A stretch of 64,000 nucleotides of DNA. It comes from Luteolibacter sp. SL250. GTDB taxonomy: Bacteria; Verrucomicrobiota; Verrucomicrobiia; Verrucomicrobiales; Akkermansiaceae. The stretch is taken from the NCBI RefSeq assembly GCF_026625605.1, contig NZ_CP113054.1, positions 1,736,001-1,800,000 on the forward strand, written 5' to 3'. Shown here piece by piece: positions 33,128 to 41,505 of this stretch. The notes beneath the pieces were generated by a model, which worked only from the letters and a program-made list of their open reading frames with translations, did not search any database and was not told the DNA's origin. A program made the translations under genes and the position numbers. How positions within the stretch are numbered: the first letter of the stretch is position 1; each line of letters opens with the position of its first letter.

Positions 33128-33823
33128 TTAGCGGATGATGCCGCATTCGCGAAAGGAAAAGTAGGGCCGCCTGCCGGGAGAGGGTTTTCCGATGATGATG
33201 TGGTCGAGGAAGTTGATCTGCATCAGTTCCGCAGCCTCGGCGATCCGGCGGGTGATCATCTCGTCCGCCCGGCTGGGGCAGGGATCCCCGGACGGGTGGT
33301 TGTGGATGAGGACGAAGCTGTATCCCGCGCGGGTGATGACGGGGCGCAGGATCTCCCGCGGGTGGGCGCTGGCCTCATTCACCCCGCCCATGGAAATGAC
33401 CGTCGTGCCGATGTGGCGGTTCCGGGTGTCCAGCACCGCCACGACCACCTGTTCGTGCGCCAGGTGGGCCATCTGGGGGGCGAAAAAGCGGTGGATGGTC
33501 TCCGGGGCGTCCAGCGTTTCCTGGTCGATCTGTTCCCGGGCCACGCGGGCACCCAGCTCGAACGCCGCCGCCAGTTTCGACGCCTTGGCGATGCCCATGC
33601 CCTTTTCTTTCGCCAGCTCGGTGACCGGCAGGGCACCCAGAGCGCTCATGGACCCGTACTTCCTCAGCAGATCTCGGCCGATGGTGATGGCGCTGCGACC
33701 CTTCGTCCCGGTGGAGATGAACAGGGCCATCAGCTCCGCATTGTCCAACGAGGCGGGGCCCAGGCGGGAAAGTTTCTCGCGCGGGCGTTCGCCGCTGGGC
33801 AGGTCCTGGATGCGGTCGGTCAT
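33128..33823 (-). CDS. radC: RadC family JAMM-domain protein
   Basis: A 231-residue RadC. An N-terminal helix-hairpin-helix region (LPSGERPREKLSRLGPASL, GMGIAKASKLAAAFEL) precedes the JAMM/MPN metal site with HNHPSGDPCPSRAD, plus the conserved Glu in GGVNEASAHPREI. Family members were once linked to DNA repair, but that role is disputed; a peptidase or nuclease-like activity remains unproven. Full length. It is third in its operon. Confidence 0.94.
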   Translation of the reverse strand: MTDRIQDLPSGERPREKLSRLGPASLDNAELMALFISTGTKGRSAITIGRDLLRKYGSMSALGALPVTELAKEKGMGIAKASKLAAAFELGARVAREQIDQETLDAPETIHRFFAPQMAHLAHEQVVVAVLDTRNRHIGTTVISMGGVNEASAHPREILRPVITRAGYSFVLIHNHPSGDPCPSRADEMITRRIAEAAELMQINFLDHIIIGKPSPGRRPYFSFRECGIIR

Positions 33824-33832
33824 CGCGGGGAA

Positions 33833-34207
33833 CTAGAGCGGCTCCCCGGGATCTTGAGAAGGATCAATCCCGGCCGGGTCCGTTCCGGAAATGCGGAACG
33901 ATCTGATGTAGGCCCACTGAGAGATGAAAAACACCACTCCTGCGGCGGCATATCCCGCGAAGGCCCAGGCCGGGCGGTTGCTCGCTGCCAGGATGAGCAG
34001 GATGGAAAACAGAATCCCACACAAGGAGAGGGTGAGCAGCACGGGAGGCGCGGTCCGGTTCACGGACAGCGTGATGCCCATGGCTACGCCGCCGATCAGG
34101 CCGATGACCAAGTTTTCCACCAAGCCACCGCCCTTCAACATCCACACGGCGGTCATGCAGGCCGCGCAGATCCAGGCTGATGTTTTTCGGCGGGAAAGAG
34201 CGCTCAT
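33833..34207 (-). CDS. hypothetical four-helix membrane protein
   Basis: A 124-residue integral membrane protein with about four helices, including LVIGLIGGVAMGITLSV, VLLTLSLCGILFSILLILAA and WAFAGYAAAGVVFFISQWAY. No family is recognised. Its start has a purine-rich GGAGAAA about 8 bases upstream, one of the few Shine-Dalgarno-like sites here. It lies 4 bases after the Dabb gene and 9 bases before radC, so it is clearly in the operon. Confidence 0.72.
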   Translation of the reverse strand: MSALSRRKTSAWICAACMTAVWMLKGGGLVENLVIGLIGGVAMGITLSVNRTAPPVLLTLSLCGILFSILLILAASNRPAWAFAGYAAAGVVFFISQWAYIRSFRISGTDPAGIDPSQDPGEPL

Positions 34208-34211
34208 GGCA

Positions 34212-34577
34212 TCATTTCTCCTTCGCCGTGTAGTCGAAGACCAGCGCCTTCTCCAGCAGCGGCTTCACCTTGGCGACGAAGGCCTGGTGGGCGGCGTGGG
34301 GCAGGTATTTCTCCAGGTCCGCCTTGTCCTTGAAGGTGACCAGGAAGGCGTGGGTGAGGCCGTCGTTCATGCCCACCTCGGCATTGTCCATCTTTCCGCA
34401 CTCGAAGTCCTTGATGACGTCGATCTGGCTGGGGAGCTTCGCGAACTCAGTCTCGATCTCCTTCACCTGCTCCGGCGTGGCGGTGGATTTGAACTGGAAT
34501 AGGACGATGTGGCGGAAATCACCGGCGGAGGAGAGGGCGGCTGTCATGGCGAGGATGGAGAGAATGAGTTTTTTCAT
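34212..34577 (-). CDS. secreted Dabb-family (stress-responsive A/B barrel) protein
   Basis: A 121-residue protein: signal peptide (KLILSILAMTAALSSA) followed by a Dabb domain with FRHIVLFQFKSTATPEQ at the first strand, the central DGLTHAFLVTFKDKADLEKYLPHAAH pattern (HAFLVTF, YLPHAAH) and a final KALVFDY. Dabb proteins form dimeric ferredoxin-like barrels with varied or unknown function. An exported Dabb protein is common in Verrucomicrobia and Planctomycetes. It begins the leftward operon. Confidence 0.85.
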   Translation of the reverse strand: MKKLILSILAMTAALSSAGDFRHIVLFQFKSTATPEQVKEIETEFAKLPSQIDVIKDFECGKMDNAEVGMNDGLTHAFLVTFKDKADLEKYLPHAAHQAFVAKVKPLLEKALVFDYTAKEK

Positions 34578-34648
34578 ATCCCGGATACTCGGAAATCAGC
34601 GGATTCGTGTCGAAATAATTCCATCCCAGGCGGGTCCATGCTAACGTC

Positions 34649-35053
34649 ATGTCCATGGGCTGGGTGCTGTTCTTCGATGGCGATTGCGCGTTTTGTTCCG
34701 CCTCCGTGCGCCGGGCGGTGAAGCTGGATACCCACAAGCGGCTGAAATTCGCCCCGCTGCAGGGGAAGCTGGCGGCGGAACAAGGGTTCGGCGGAAACGC
34801 GGCGAAACAGGGCGGAACCATGGTCCTGATGCGGGAGTCCGACGGAAAAATTTTCCAACGCAGCGAGGCCCTCATCGAGCTGACCCGTGTCCTGGGGGGC
34901 TGGTGGCGGCTCCTGACACCGGTGAAATTCGTCCCCCGTTTCATCCGGGACGCCGCCTACCAGTGGTTCGCGGACCACCGCTACTGGTTCTCCGAAAAGG
35001 GCGGATTCTGCGAAATGCCGGACCCGGAGGTCCAGAAACGGCTGCTGGAGTGA
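34649..35053 (+). CDS. DCC family thiol-disulfide oxidoreductase (DUF393)
   Basis: A 134-residue DCC protein. The N-terminal motif DGDCAFCSASVRRAV has the conserved Asp-Cys and CxxC-like pair that name the family; KFAPLQGKLAAEQ and LRGD-like later blocks follow, with WADHRYWFSEKG-type end (FADHRYWFSEKGG). These proteins are predicted redox enzymes of unknown substrate. A start at 34655 (MGWVLFF) is also possible. It lies 62 bases upstream of hisS. Confidence 0.88.
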   Translation: MSMGWVLFFDGDCAFCSASVRRAVKLDTHKRLKFAPLQGKLAAEQGFGGNAAKQGGTMVLMRESDGKIFQRSEALIELTRVLGGWWRLLTPVKFVPRFIRDAAYQWFADHRYWFSEKGGFCEMPDPEVQKRLLE

Positions 35054-35115
35054 GGGGAGGGGCGCGGAATCCGTCTTGAAATGCCGGTTCCGGCGTGCAT
35101 CCTCGCCGCCCGCCC

Positions 35116-36414
35116 ATGGCCGCACTAGCTTTCCAAGCCCTTCCAGGATTCCGCGATTTCACACCCCGTGAATGCGCCATCCGGAACTATTTGTTCGAAA
35201 CCTGGCGCGGTGTCGCACGCCGCTGTGGTTACGTGGAGTATGAGACGCCCATCCTGGAGGACACCGGCCTTTATCTGAAAAAGTCCGGCGGCGAACTTTC
35301 CTCCCAGCTTTTCCGCTTCGAGGACCAGGGTGGCCGCGACGTCACGCTCCGTCCGGAGGTGACCGCCTCGCTGGCCCGCCTCATCGCGGAACACCAGCGG
35401 AATTTCCCGAAGCCGCTCAAGTGGTTCGAGATCGGCCAGTGCTTCCGCTATGAGAAGCCGCAGAAAGGCCGCGGCCGCGAGTTCCACCAGTTCAACGTGG
35501 ACATCTTCGGCGAAGCCGGACCTGCGGCGGACGCGGAGCTGATCTCACTGGCGATCGAGTCGATGCTGGCCTTCGGTTTCGTGGAGGGTGACTTCGTCGT
35601 CCGTGTCTCCGACCGCCAGGCGTGGATCGACTACGCGACCGCGAAGGGTATCGCCGGAGAGAGCATTCCGGACTTCCTCGGCATCATCGACAAGATCGAG
35701 CGGGAGAAGCCGGATGTGCTGGCACAGAAGCTCGCTGTTTTTTCCCTCACCCCGGAGGAGGTGAAAGCCTTCATCGCGAACCCGGAGAACGCTTCCGCCG
35801 CCTACGCCGCCATCAAGGCGGACCTGACCGCGCGCGGCCTGGGTGACTTCGTGGAGCTGGACCTCTCCATTGTCCGCGGTCTTGCTTATTATACAGGCGT
35901 GGTGTTCGAGGTGTTCGACTCCAGGAAATCCATGCGCGCCGTCGCCGGTGGTGGCCGCTATGACACGCTGATCGCCACCATTTCCGAAGGTGCGGTGGAT
36001 CTCCCCGCGACCGGCTTCGCGATGGGTGACTATGTGATCCGCAACCTCATCGAGGAAACCCCGCACGCGAACATGCAGATGGAAGTCTGGCTGCAGCGCA
36101 ACGCCGCCGGGTGCGACGTCTATGTCGTCGTCGCGGATGAAACCAAGCGCGGCGAAAGCCTGAAGCTCCTCACCGACCTGCGCCGCGCGGGCATCTCCGC
36201 CGACTACGCCCTGGCCGGGAACGTCAAGGTCGGCAAGCAGTTCCAGAACGCCGAGAAAGCCGGTGCGCGCTTCGCCGTCGTCGTCGGTTCCGAATATCCC
36301 GAGCTGAAAGCCAAGATTCTCTCCAGCCGCACCGAAGCCACCGGCAGCGCCGAAAACGCCGTCGAATGGATCACCTCCCTGATGCACCAGCCGGACGGTC
36401 CGTTGCTGGCTTGA
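35116..36414 (+). CDS. hisS: histidyl-tRNA synthetase
   Basis: A 432-residue class II synthetase. Motif 1 is in the N-terminal helix (LPGFRDFTPRE), motif 2 is FEIGQCFRYEKPQKGRGREFHQFNVD, seen by CFRYEKPQKGRGREF, and the histidine-specific signature is VRGLAYYTGVVFEVF, followed by AGGGRYD and motif 3-like ATGFAMGDY. The C-terminal anticodon domain (CDVYVVVADETKRGESL) is present. It charges tRNA-His. MAALAFQALPGFRDF is the family start, in preference to GTG at 35095. aspS follows 47 bases downstream. Confidence 0.97.
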   Translation: MAALAFQALPGFRDFTPRECAIRNYLFETWRGVARRCGYVEYETPILEDTGLYLKKSGGELSSQLFRFEDQGGRDVTLRPEVTASLARLIAEHQRNFPKPLKWFEIGQCFRYEKPQKGRGREFHQFNVDIFGEAGPAADAELISLAIESMLAFGFVEGDFVVRVSDRQAWIDYATAKGIAGESIPDFLGIIDKIEREKPDVLAQKLAVFSLTPEEVKAFIANPENASAAYAAIKADLTARGLGDFVELDLSIVRGLAYYTGVVFEVFDSRKSMRAVAGGGRYDTLIATISEGAVDLPATGFAMGDYVIRNLIEETPHANMQMEVWLQRNAAGCDVYVVVADETKRGESLKLLTDLRRAGISADYALAGNVKVGKQFQNAEKAGARFAVVVGSEYPELKAKILSSRTEATGSAENAVEWITSLMHQPDGPLLA

Positions 36415-36420
36415 AGAATT

Positions 36421-36449
36421 TTCAACCACGGCCATCCGTCGTTTAACAA
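36421..36449 (+). promoter_or_regulatory. possible aspS promoter
   Basis: TTCAAC at 36421-36426 and TAACAA at 36444-36449 with 17 bases between resemble a weak sigma70 promoter. The predicted start site would be about five bases from the aspS ATG (36462), so the transcript would be nearly leaderless. Confidence 0.35.
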
Positions 36450-36461
36450 ACCTCTCTCCAA

Positions 36462-38282
36462 ATGCGCACACATCATTGCAACGAACTCCGTGAATCCGAC
36501 ATCGGTAAAACCGTTACCCTGATCGGTTGGGTCAATTCGGCCCGTGACCAAGGCGGGGTGATCTTCATCGACCTCCGGGACCGCGAGGGGGTGACCCAGT
36601 GCGTCTTCCGCTCGGAAGTCTCCAAGGAAGCCGCCGATGTGTCCCACACGCTCCGCGTGGAGGATGTGGTCCAGATTTCCGGCAAGGTGGAGGCCCGCCT
36701 CAAGACGGACGAGGTGGACACCACCAACTCGAAGCTCGCCACCGGCACCATCGAGATCGTCGCGGAGACGCTCAACATCGTGAACAAGGCGGAGGTCCTG
36801 CCGTTCCAGCTCGACAAGGAGTTGTCCAACGAGGACCTGCGGATGAAGTACCGCTACCTCGACCTGCGCCGCCCGCGCATGAGCAAGAACATCCGTCAGC
36901 GTGCCGTCATCACCTCTGCCGCCCGCCGCTACCTCGACGAGAGCGGATTCTTCGAGGTGGAGACGCCGATCCTTTCCAACCCGACGCCGGAAGGTGCGCG
37001 GGACTTCCTCGTTCCATCCCGCCTGAACCCGGGCCGCTTCTACGCGCTGCCGCAGGCTCCCCAGCAGTACAAGCAGCTCATGATGGTCGCAGGCCTGGAG
37101 AAGTATTTCCAGATAGCCCGCTGCTTCCGTGACGAGGATCTGCGCGCGGACCGCCAGCCGGAGTTCACCCAGATCGACATCGAGGCCAGCTTCGTCGGCC
37201 AGGAAGACATCATCAAGCTGGTGGAAGGCCTGCTGGTTTCCATGTTCAAGGCCGGCCTCGGCATCGACGTGCCGACCCCGTTCCCGCGCATGACCTACCG
37301 CGACGCGGAGGACATCTATGGTTCCGACAAGCCGGACACCCGCTATGACATGAAGATCACGGACCTGGGCGACGTCTTCGCCGCGACCGAGTTCAAGATC
37401 TTCCGCAGCATCATCGACGGCGGCGGCGTGGTCCGCGCCATCAATGCGAAGGGCTTCGCCGGCATCACCACCGGCCAGATGAACCGCCTCAACGAGATCG
37501 CCGTGCAGGCGGGCCTGCCGGTGAAGAACCTGGCGTTCATCAAGCTGGAGAACGGCGAATACAAGAGCCCCCTCTGGAAGATCTTCACGGACTCCGAAAA
37601 GGAAGCCGTCGTCGCGAAGCTGGGCCTCGCGGAAGGGGACATCGTCTTCTTCGCAGCGGGCAAGCGCGAGAGCGTCAGCACCATCCTCGGCCGCGTCCGC
37701 GTGGAGATCGCGGACATGATGGGCCTGGTGAAGGACTCCACCGCCTACAACTTCCTGTGGGTGGTTGATTTCCCGCTGCTCGCCCACGACGAGGAGAGCG
37801 GCCACTGGGTCGCCGTGCACCACCCGTTCACCCGCCCGAACCCGGATGACATCGCCAAGCTGGAAGCCGGTGAGTATGCGGACGTCCGCGCCGTGGCCTA
37901 TGACGTCGTGCTGAACGGCTACGAACTCGGCGGTGGTTCCATCCGGATCCATGAAAAGGACCTGCAGGCGAAGATGTTCACCGTTCTCGGCGTGGATGCG
38001 GAGGAACAGCAGATCAAGTTCGGCCACATCCTGGATGCCTTCCGCTTCGGCGCGCCTCCGCACGGTGGTCTGGCCCTCGGCCTCGACCGCATCGCCATGC
38101 TCGTCGCCGGTGAGGACAGCATCCGTGAGGTGATCGCCTTCCCGAAAAACAACAAGGGCGCGGACCTCATGGCCAGCAGCCCCTGCCAGATCGACTTCAA
38201 GCAACTGCGCGAGGTGTACGTTCAGTCCACCTACAAGGACCCGAAAACGGCGCCCGCCGCCGAGAAGGCTCCGCAGGCTTGA
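36462..38282 (+). CDS. aspS: aspartyl-tRNA synthetase
   Basis: A 606-residue bacterial-type AspRS. The N-terminal OB anticodon-binding domain (VTLIGWVNSARDQGGVIFIDLRDREG) is followed by class II motif 1, the QSPQ-like region (ALPQAPQQYKQLMMVAG), motif 2 with RCFRDEDLRADRQPEFTQID, the bacterial GAD insertion domain, and motif 3 with GLALGLDRIAML. Whether it is discriminating or also charges tRNA-Asn cannot be read from this alone. It follows hisS, an order seen in many bacteria, and ends at a clear terminator. Confidence 0.97.
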   Translation: MRTHHCNELRESDIGKTVTLIGWVNSARDQGGVIFIDLRDREGVTQCVFRSEVSKEAADVSHTLRVEDVVQISGKVEARLKTDEVDTTNSKLATGTIEIVAETLNIVNKAEVLPFQLDKELSNEDLRMKYRYLDLRRPRMSKNIRQRAVITSAARRYLDESGFFEVETPILSNPTPEGARDFLVPSRLNPGRFYALPQAPQQYKQLMMVAGLEKYFQIARCFRDEDLRADRQPEFTQIDIEASFVGQEDIIKLVEGLLVSMFKAGLGIDVPTPFPRMTYRDAEDIYGSDKPDTRYDMKITDLGDVFAATEFKIFRSIIDGGGVVRAINAKGFAGITTGQMNRLNEIAVQAGLPVKNLAFIKLENGEYKSPLWKIFTDSEKEAVVAKLGLAEGDIVFFAAGKRESVSTILGRVRVEIADMMGLVKDSTAYNFLWVVDFPLLAHDEESGHWVAVHHPFTRPNPDDIAKLEAGEYADVRAVAYDVVLNGYELGGGSIRIHEKDLQAKMFTVLGVDAEEQQIKFGHILDAFRFGAPPHGGLALGLDRIAMLVAGEDSIREVIAFPKNNKGADLMASSPCQIDFKQLREVYVQSTYKDPKTAPAAEKAPQA

Positions 38283-38302
38283 TCCTGCCACCATCATCCA
38301 AG

Positions 38303-38337
38303 AGAGGCCGGGGGGATTTCCTTCCGGCCTCTTTTTT
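38303..38337 (+). terminator. intrinsic terminator of aspS
   Basis: Stem AGAGGCCGG / CCGGCCTCT with a G/T-rich loop, followed by a run of T, 20 bases past the aspS stop. Confidence 0.9.
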
Positions 38338-38670
38338 GGGAGATTCCAGGGGCAGGGATCCGGTCTTCGGCAGGGACGGTTTTCCAAACCGTCCGGCAGG
38401 GTGGATGTTCATCATCCCACGATTCCGATTTTCCTGATGATCCCTGCGATTCTTCCGAGGGAAAGACATTGGAAACCGACTGTCGGGGTGAAAGACATTG
38501 CCTCCGCCTGACCGCATGGAATGGAAGCGAAGCGGACATAGCGGCTATGCCGCAATGCGGTCCCTGCCACCCCACCCGGGGAGCGCACATGTAAGACAAT
38601 CCCCAAACTGTAGGAGCGAAACTTGATCTCGACGCGGAGGTGCGTGGTCCTCCACCCTGTCTGATACCGC
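38338..38670. other. intergenic region with hairpins and a REP-like unit
   Basis: About 330 bases before lnt. It holds a hairpin GGACGGTTTT/AAACCGTCC-like at 38374-38394 and a larger inverted structure at 38510-38562: outer arms GACCGCAT/ATGCGGTC and an inner hairpin GCGG(A)CATAG / CTATGCCGC. The inner part AGCGGACATAGCGGC recurs at 7578-7592. It should also carry the lnt promoter, which I could not place. Confidence 0.55.
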
Positions 38671-40083
38671 ATGAACACGACGTCGTATTCCTTCCCCCTC
38701 CGCTGCCTCACGGCCGTCCTCTGCGGTGCGGCCTACGCCGGGGCCTTTCCGCCGGTCGGTTGGAGATGGCTCATCGTGCCTTCCGTCTTCGGGTTCATCC
38801 ATTCCCTGCGGGGTGTGCATGGGAGCCGTGCCCGCGCGTTGGGATTCATCTTCGGGATGACGGCGTTCAGCCTGAGCCTGTCGTGGTTGTGGAATCTGTT
38901 CGGGCCGACGGCCATCGTCCTATGGATCGTGCTGGCGGCGTTCCCCGCGTTGTTCGCGCACATGCAGGGGCTGGCCCGGCACCTTACGGGATGGAGATTC
39001 ACGGTCTTCACCGCATTGAACTGGGCGGGCTGGGAGTTCATCCGCGCGGAGCTTTTCCCGCTGAAGTTCCCATGGATGACAGTGGGGCTGGCCGTGGGGC
39101 CGAACGCGCTGCTGCCATGGATCGGCGTTTATGGGGTGGGCATGCTGGTGGTGTTTTTTCTCGCGGTTCCGTGGAGGTTCCGTGCGGTGTATGGAGCCGT
39201 GGTCGCGGGGGTGGTCGTGTATGTGGCCGCATGGGTGGGTAGGCCGATCGACAAACCCCATGTTGATCTCCCCATCGCCGCCATCCAGTTGGAGAACACG
39301 ACCTTGGACAAGTATGCCGAGGCCACTCGCGCGCTGCCGCCGGAGATCCGCTATGTGGTCTGGCCGGAATACGCGCTGCCGTATGACGTCCGCCAGAATG
39401 AACAGGAGTGGCGGCAACTGCTGGACCTTTGCAAGGAGCGGGACATCACCCTGACCTTGGGCACTCAGTCCCGGGAGAAGTATTCCGAGGTATGGCGAAA
39501 CATCGCGCTCACCCTGGATGCCTCCGGCGCGCTGGGGGAGCACAACAAGATCCACACCGTCCACATGTTCGCGGATGGAAAGCCGGGCACGGAGGCGAAG
39601 GCGGTCACCACCACCCATGGCCGGGTAGGGACTCCCATCTGCTTCGACTGCGATTATGAAGGCGTGATCCGGAAAATGACCGCCTCCGGGGCACAGTTCA
39701 TCGCCGCACCGGTGATGGATGCCATGTCGTGGAGGCGTAACCAGCATGATCAGCACGCGGAGCTTTTCCGCATCCGTGCCGCGGAGAACCACCGGTGGAT
39801 CTTTTCCTCCGCCACTTCAGGTGTTTCCCAAGCCATCGATCCATCCGGAAGGGTCCGCGCCAGACTGGGTGCGATGGAGCAGGGGACGGTGACATCGGTC
39901 ATCGGGAAGTCGGACCGCCTGACGCCCTACACCCGGTTCGGCTGGCTCACGCCGTGGGTCTCTCTGGGGCTTGCCGCGGTGTGCTGGGTAGGATTGGCGG
40001 TGAAGGCGGTCAGGCAGAAAATGGAAGAACTCCGGATGAAGGCAGCTGAGAAACTGAGACTGAAGGATGCACTGCGGGCGTGA
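38671..40083 (+). CDS. lnt: apolipoprotein N-acyltransferase
   Basis: A 470-residue Lnt. An N-terminal set of about six membrane helices is followed by a nitrilase-like periplasmic domain with the expected catalytic Glu (WPEYALP), Lys (GEHNKIHTV) and Cys (GTPICFDCDYE). It adds the third acyl chain to lipoproteins in the inner membrane. Several lipoproteins in this window (for example MsrB and the NlpC/P60 protein) would be substrates. The last 25 residues form a charged helix. A small membrane protein gene follows. Confidence 0.92.
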   Translation: MNTTSYSFPLRCLTAVLCGAAYAGAFPPVGWRWLIVPSVFGFIHSLRGVHGSRARALGFIFGMTAFSLSLSWLWNLFGPTAIVLWIVLAAFPALFAHMQGLARHLTGWRFTVFTALNWAGWEFIRAELFPLKFPWMTVGLAVGPNALLPWIGVYGVGMLVVFFLAVPWRFRAVYGAVVAGVVVYVAAWVGRPIDKPHVDLPIAAIQLENTTLDKYAEATRALPPEIRYVVWPEYALPYDVRQNEQEWRQLLDLCKERDITLTLGTQSREKYSEVWRNIALTLDASGALGEHNKIHTVHMFADGKPGTEAKAVTTTHGRVGTPICFDCDYEGVIRKMTASGAQFIAAPVMDAMSWRRNQHDQHAELFRIRAAENHRWIFSSATSGVSQAIDPSGRVRARLGAMEQGTVTSVIGKSDRLTPYTRFGWLTPWVSLGLAAVCWVGLAVKAVRQKMEELRMKAAEKLRLKDALRA

Positions 40084-40139
40084 AAGACAGCTTGGGTATT
40101 CAGGTAGGTAACTGTGCTTCTTTCCCCGCTCATCGAACC

Positions 40140-40484
40140 ATGGATCTTTTGCCCATAACCATATTCCTGATAGTCGTTGTGGTGGGTTCCTGCTTCTGGA
40201 TCACCATGCTTGATCTCGCTTTCTATCGTTCTTCAGTGGTATGTCCTTTCCTGGAGAAGTGTGGACTGAAGATCGAACGCGAAGAATTCCGGAAGCTTTT
40301 CAGCATGTGGGATGTCTTCATGATGCGGAGGGAAATGGAGGTGCTCAGACAAATGGCATCTCATGATATTGATGCTGATCGCATGGCCGTGGGACTGAAG
40401 CGGCGGATGGTCATTGCTTCATCATGGTTCCTATTGGTCGTCCTGCTCATTTTGCTGAAAATGATACGCCAGGCGATGGCCTGA
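40140..40484 (+). CDS. small two-helix membrane protein
   Basis: A 114-residue protein with an N-terminal helix (LPITIFLIVVVVGSCFWITM), a charged middle part of about 60 residues and a C-terminal helix (WFLLVVLLILLKMIRQ). It is not recognised. ATG at 40140 is preferred to GTG at 40080, which would overlap lnt and add a non-hydrophobic leader. It is 56 bases downstream of lnt and convergent with purN. Confidence 0.68.
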   Translation: MDLLPITIFLIVVVVGSCFWITMLDLAFYRSSVVCPFLEKCGLKIEREEFRKLFSMWDVFMMRREMEVLRQMASHDIDADRMAVGLKRRMVIASSWFLLVVLLILLKMIRQAMA

Positions 40485-40530
40485 ATCTCCTTGAAGCCGG
40501 GAGTGGTGGTGGAGGCGATTCCAGTTTTTA

Positions 40531-41121
40531 TCAGAGCGGGATCTCTCCCTTGGAGACCCGGACCAGCGTTTCCACCAGAAACCGGTGCTCCCGCTCCAGC
40601 ACCCGTGCGGCCAGTGTCTCCACGGTGTCTTCCGGGAGCACGGGCACCGGGGTCTGCGCGAGGATGCGGCCTTCGTCATAGGCACCGTCCACCAGATGGA
40701 TGGTCACGCCGGTTTCCGTCTCACTGGACGCGAGCACCGCTTCGTGCACGCGGCTGCCATACATCCCCTGGCCGCCGAACTTCGGCAGCAGGGAAGGGTG
40801 GATGTTCACGATGCGACCGTCGAAGTGGGAAAGGGTCGCGGGGCCGAGCTTTTTCATATAGCCGGCCAACAGCACGATGTCGGTCCCGGATTCCCGCAGG
40901 GCCGCGAGGATGGCTTGGTCAAGGTCCGCCGGTTCCGGGTGGGTGGTTCCATTCAGGACGCGGTGGGGGATGCCGGCGGCAGCCGCACGTTCGAGCGCGT
41001 ATGCCTTCCGGTTGTTGGAGATGATGATGGACGGCTCCATGCCGAGCCTGCCGCATGCGATGGCGTCCAGCACCGCCTGCATGTTGGAGCCTCCGTGGGA
41101 TGCCAGGATGGCGATCTTCAT
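40531..41121 (-). CDS. purN: phosphoribosylglycinamide formyltransferase
   Basis: A 196-residue GAR transformylase using 10-formyl-tetrahydrofolate in purine synthesis. Visible motifs are the N-terminal ILASHGGSNMQA phosphate loop, IIISNN, LLAGYMKKL, and the catalytic INIHPSLLPKF-type segment (VNIHPSLLPKFGG) with Asn and His, followed by the Asp in VDGAYDEGRIL. Full length. It stands alone; an inverted repeat structure is 77 bases upstream of its start. Confidence 0.95.
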   Translation of the reverse strand: MKIAILASHGGSNMQAVLDAIACGRLGMEPSIIISNNRKAYALERAAAAGIPHRVLNGTTHPEPADLDQAILAALRESGTDIVLLAGYMKKLGPATLSHFDGRIVNIHPSLLPKFGGQGMYGSRVHEAVLASSETETGVTIHLVDGAYDEGRILAQTPVPVLPEDTVETLAARVLEREHRFLVETLVRVSKGEIPL

Positions 41122-41505
41122 GCACCGAGCCTAGGAAAGGGAGGTGTGGCGGTGAATCCCGAAATCAGGGGAAACCATGCGACCTTGTAAAAATGAAGCG
41201 GCCCGATCGATTATCCCCGGGAAAAACCCAAAAACCCAAAGGGATGCTCAATCGGGCCGCCTGCTGGTGTCGCGCGACGGCGGGAAATAATCATGGATCC
41301 GGATTTGGGTCAAGACATTTTTAAGGTAATTTTCCAGATTTTTTCACGCCGTTGAGAACGGGTTTCAACAGGGGATGCGACTGAGTTTTTCATCCCATGA
41401 AAATGATTTTTGTCCTAGTCGCGGGGGGAAAGGTGCTTACGTTGGAACCGCAGAGCGGACCCGCCGTTTTACGAAACGAAGGTCCGGAAACGCATAGCAT
41501 TCCCC
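41122..41505. other. divergent region between purN and sdhB
   Basis: About 380 bases without a gene. It contains the structured element at 41198-41260, a palindrome GTCGCGCGAC near 41270, and an A/T-rich stretch (41300-41420) that presumably carries the sdhB promoter. No open frame here has family features. Confidence 0.6.
41198..41260. ncRNA. structured element (possible RNA leader or sRNA end)
   Basis: A perfect 10-bp stem GCGGCCCGAT / ATCGGGCCGC encloses 43 bases. Inside, ATCCC can pair with GGGAT, and GGG can pair with either of two CCC runs set in A tracts (AAAAACCCAAAAACCC). On the minus strand the 3' arm is followed by TTCATTTTT, terminator-like. It may be part of the purN leader or the end of a small RNA. 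No known riboswitch class is recognised. Confidence 0.45.

Noticed and set aside
34212..34577. Toxin-antitoxin or defence function for the Dabb/RadC operon
   Set aside because: RadC and Dabb are common housekeeping-type families here and nothing in the operon resembles a toxin, antitoxin or nuclease effector.
36204..38387. A 727-codon frame antisense to aspS
   Set aside because: aspS has all class II synthetase motifs on the plus strand; the antisense product is low-complexity and His/Val-rich.
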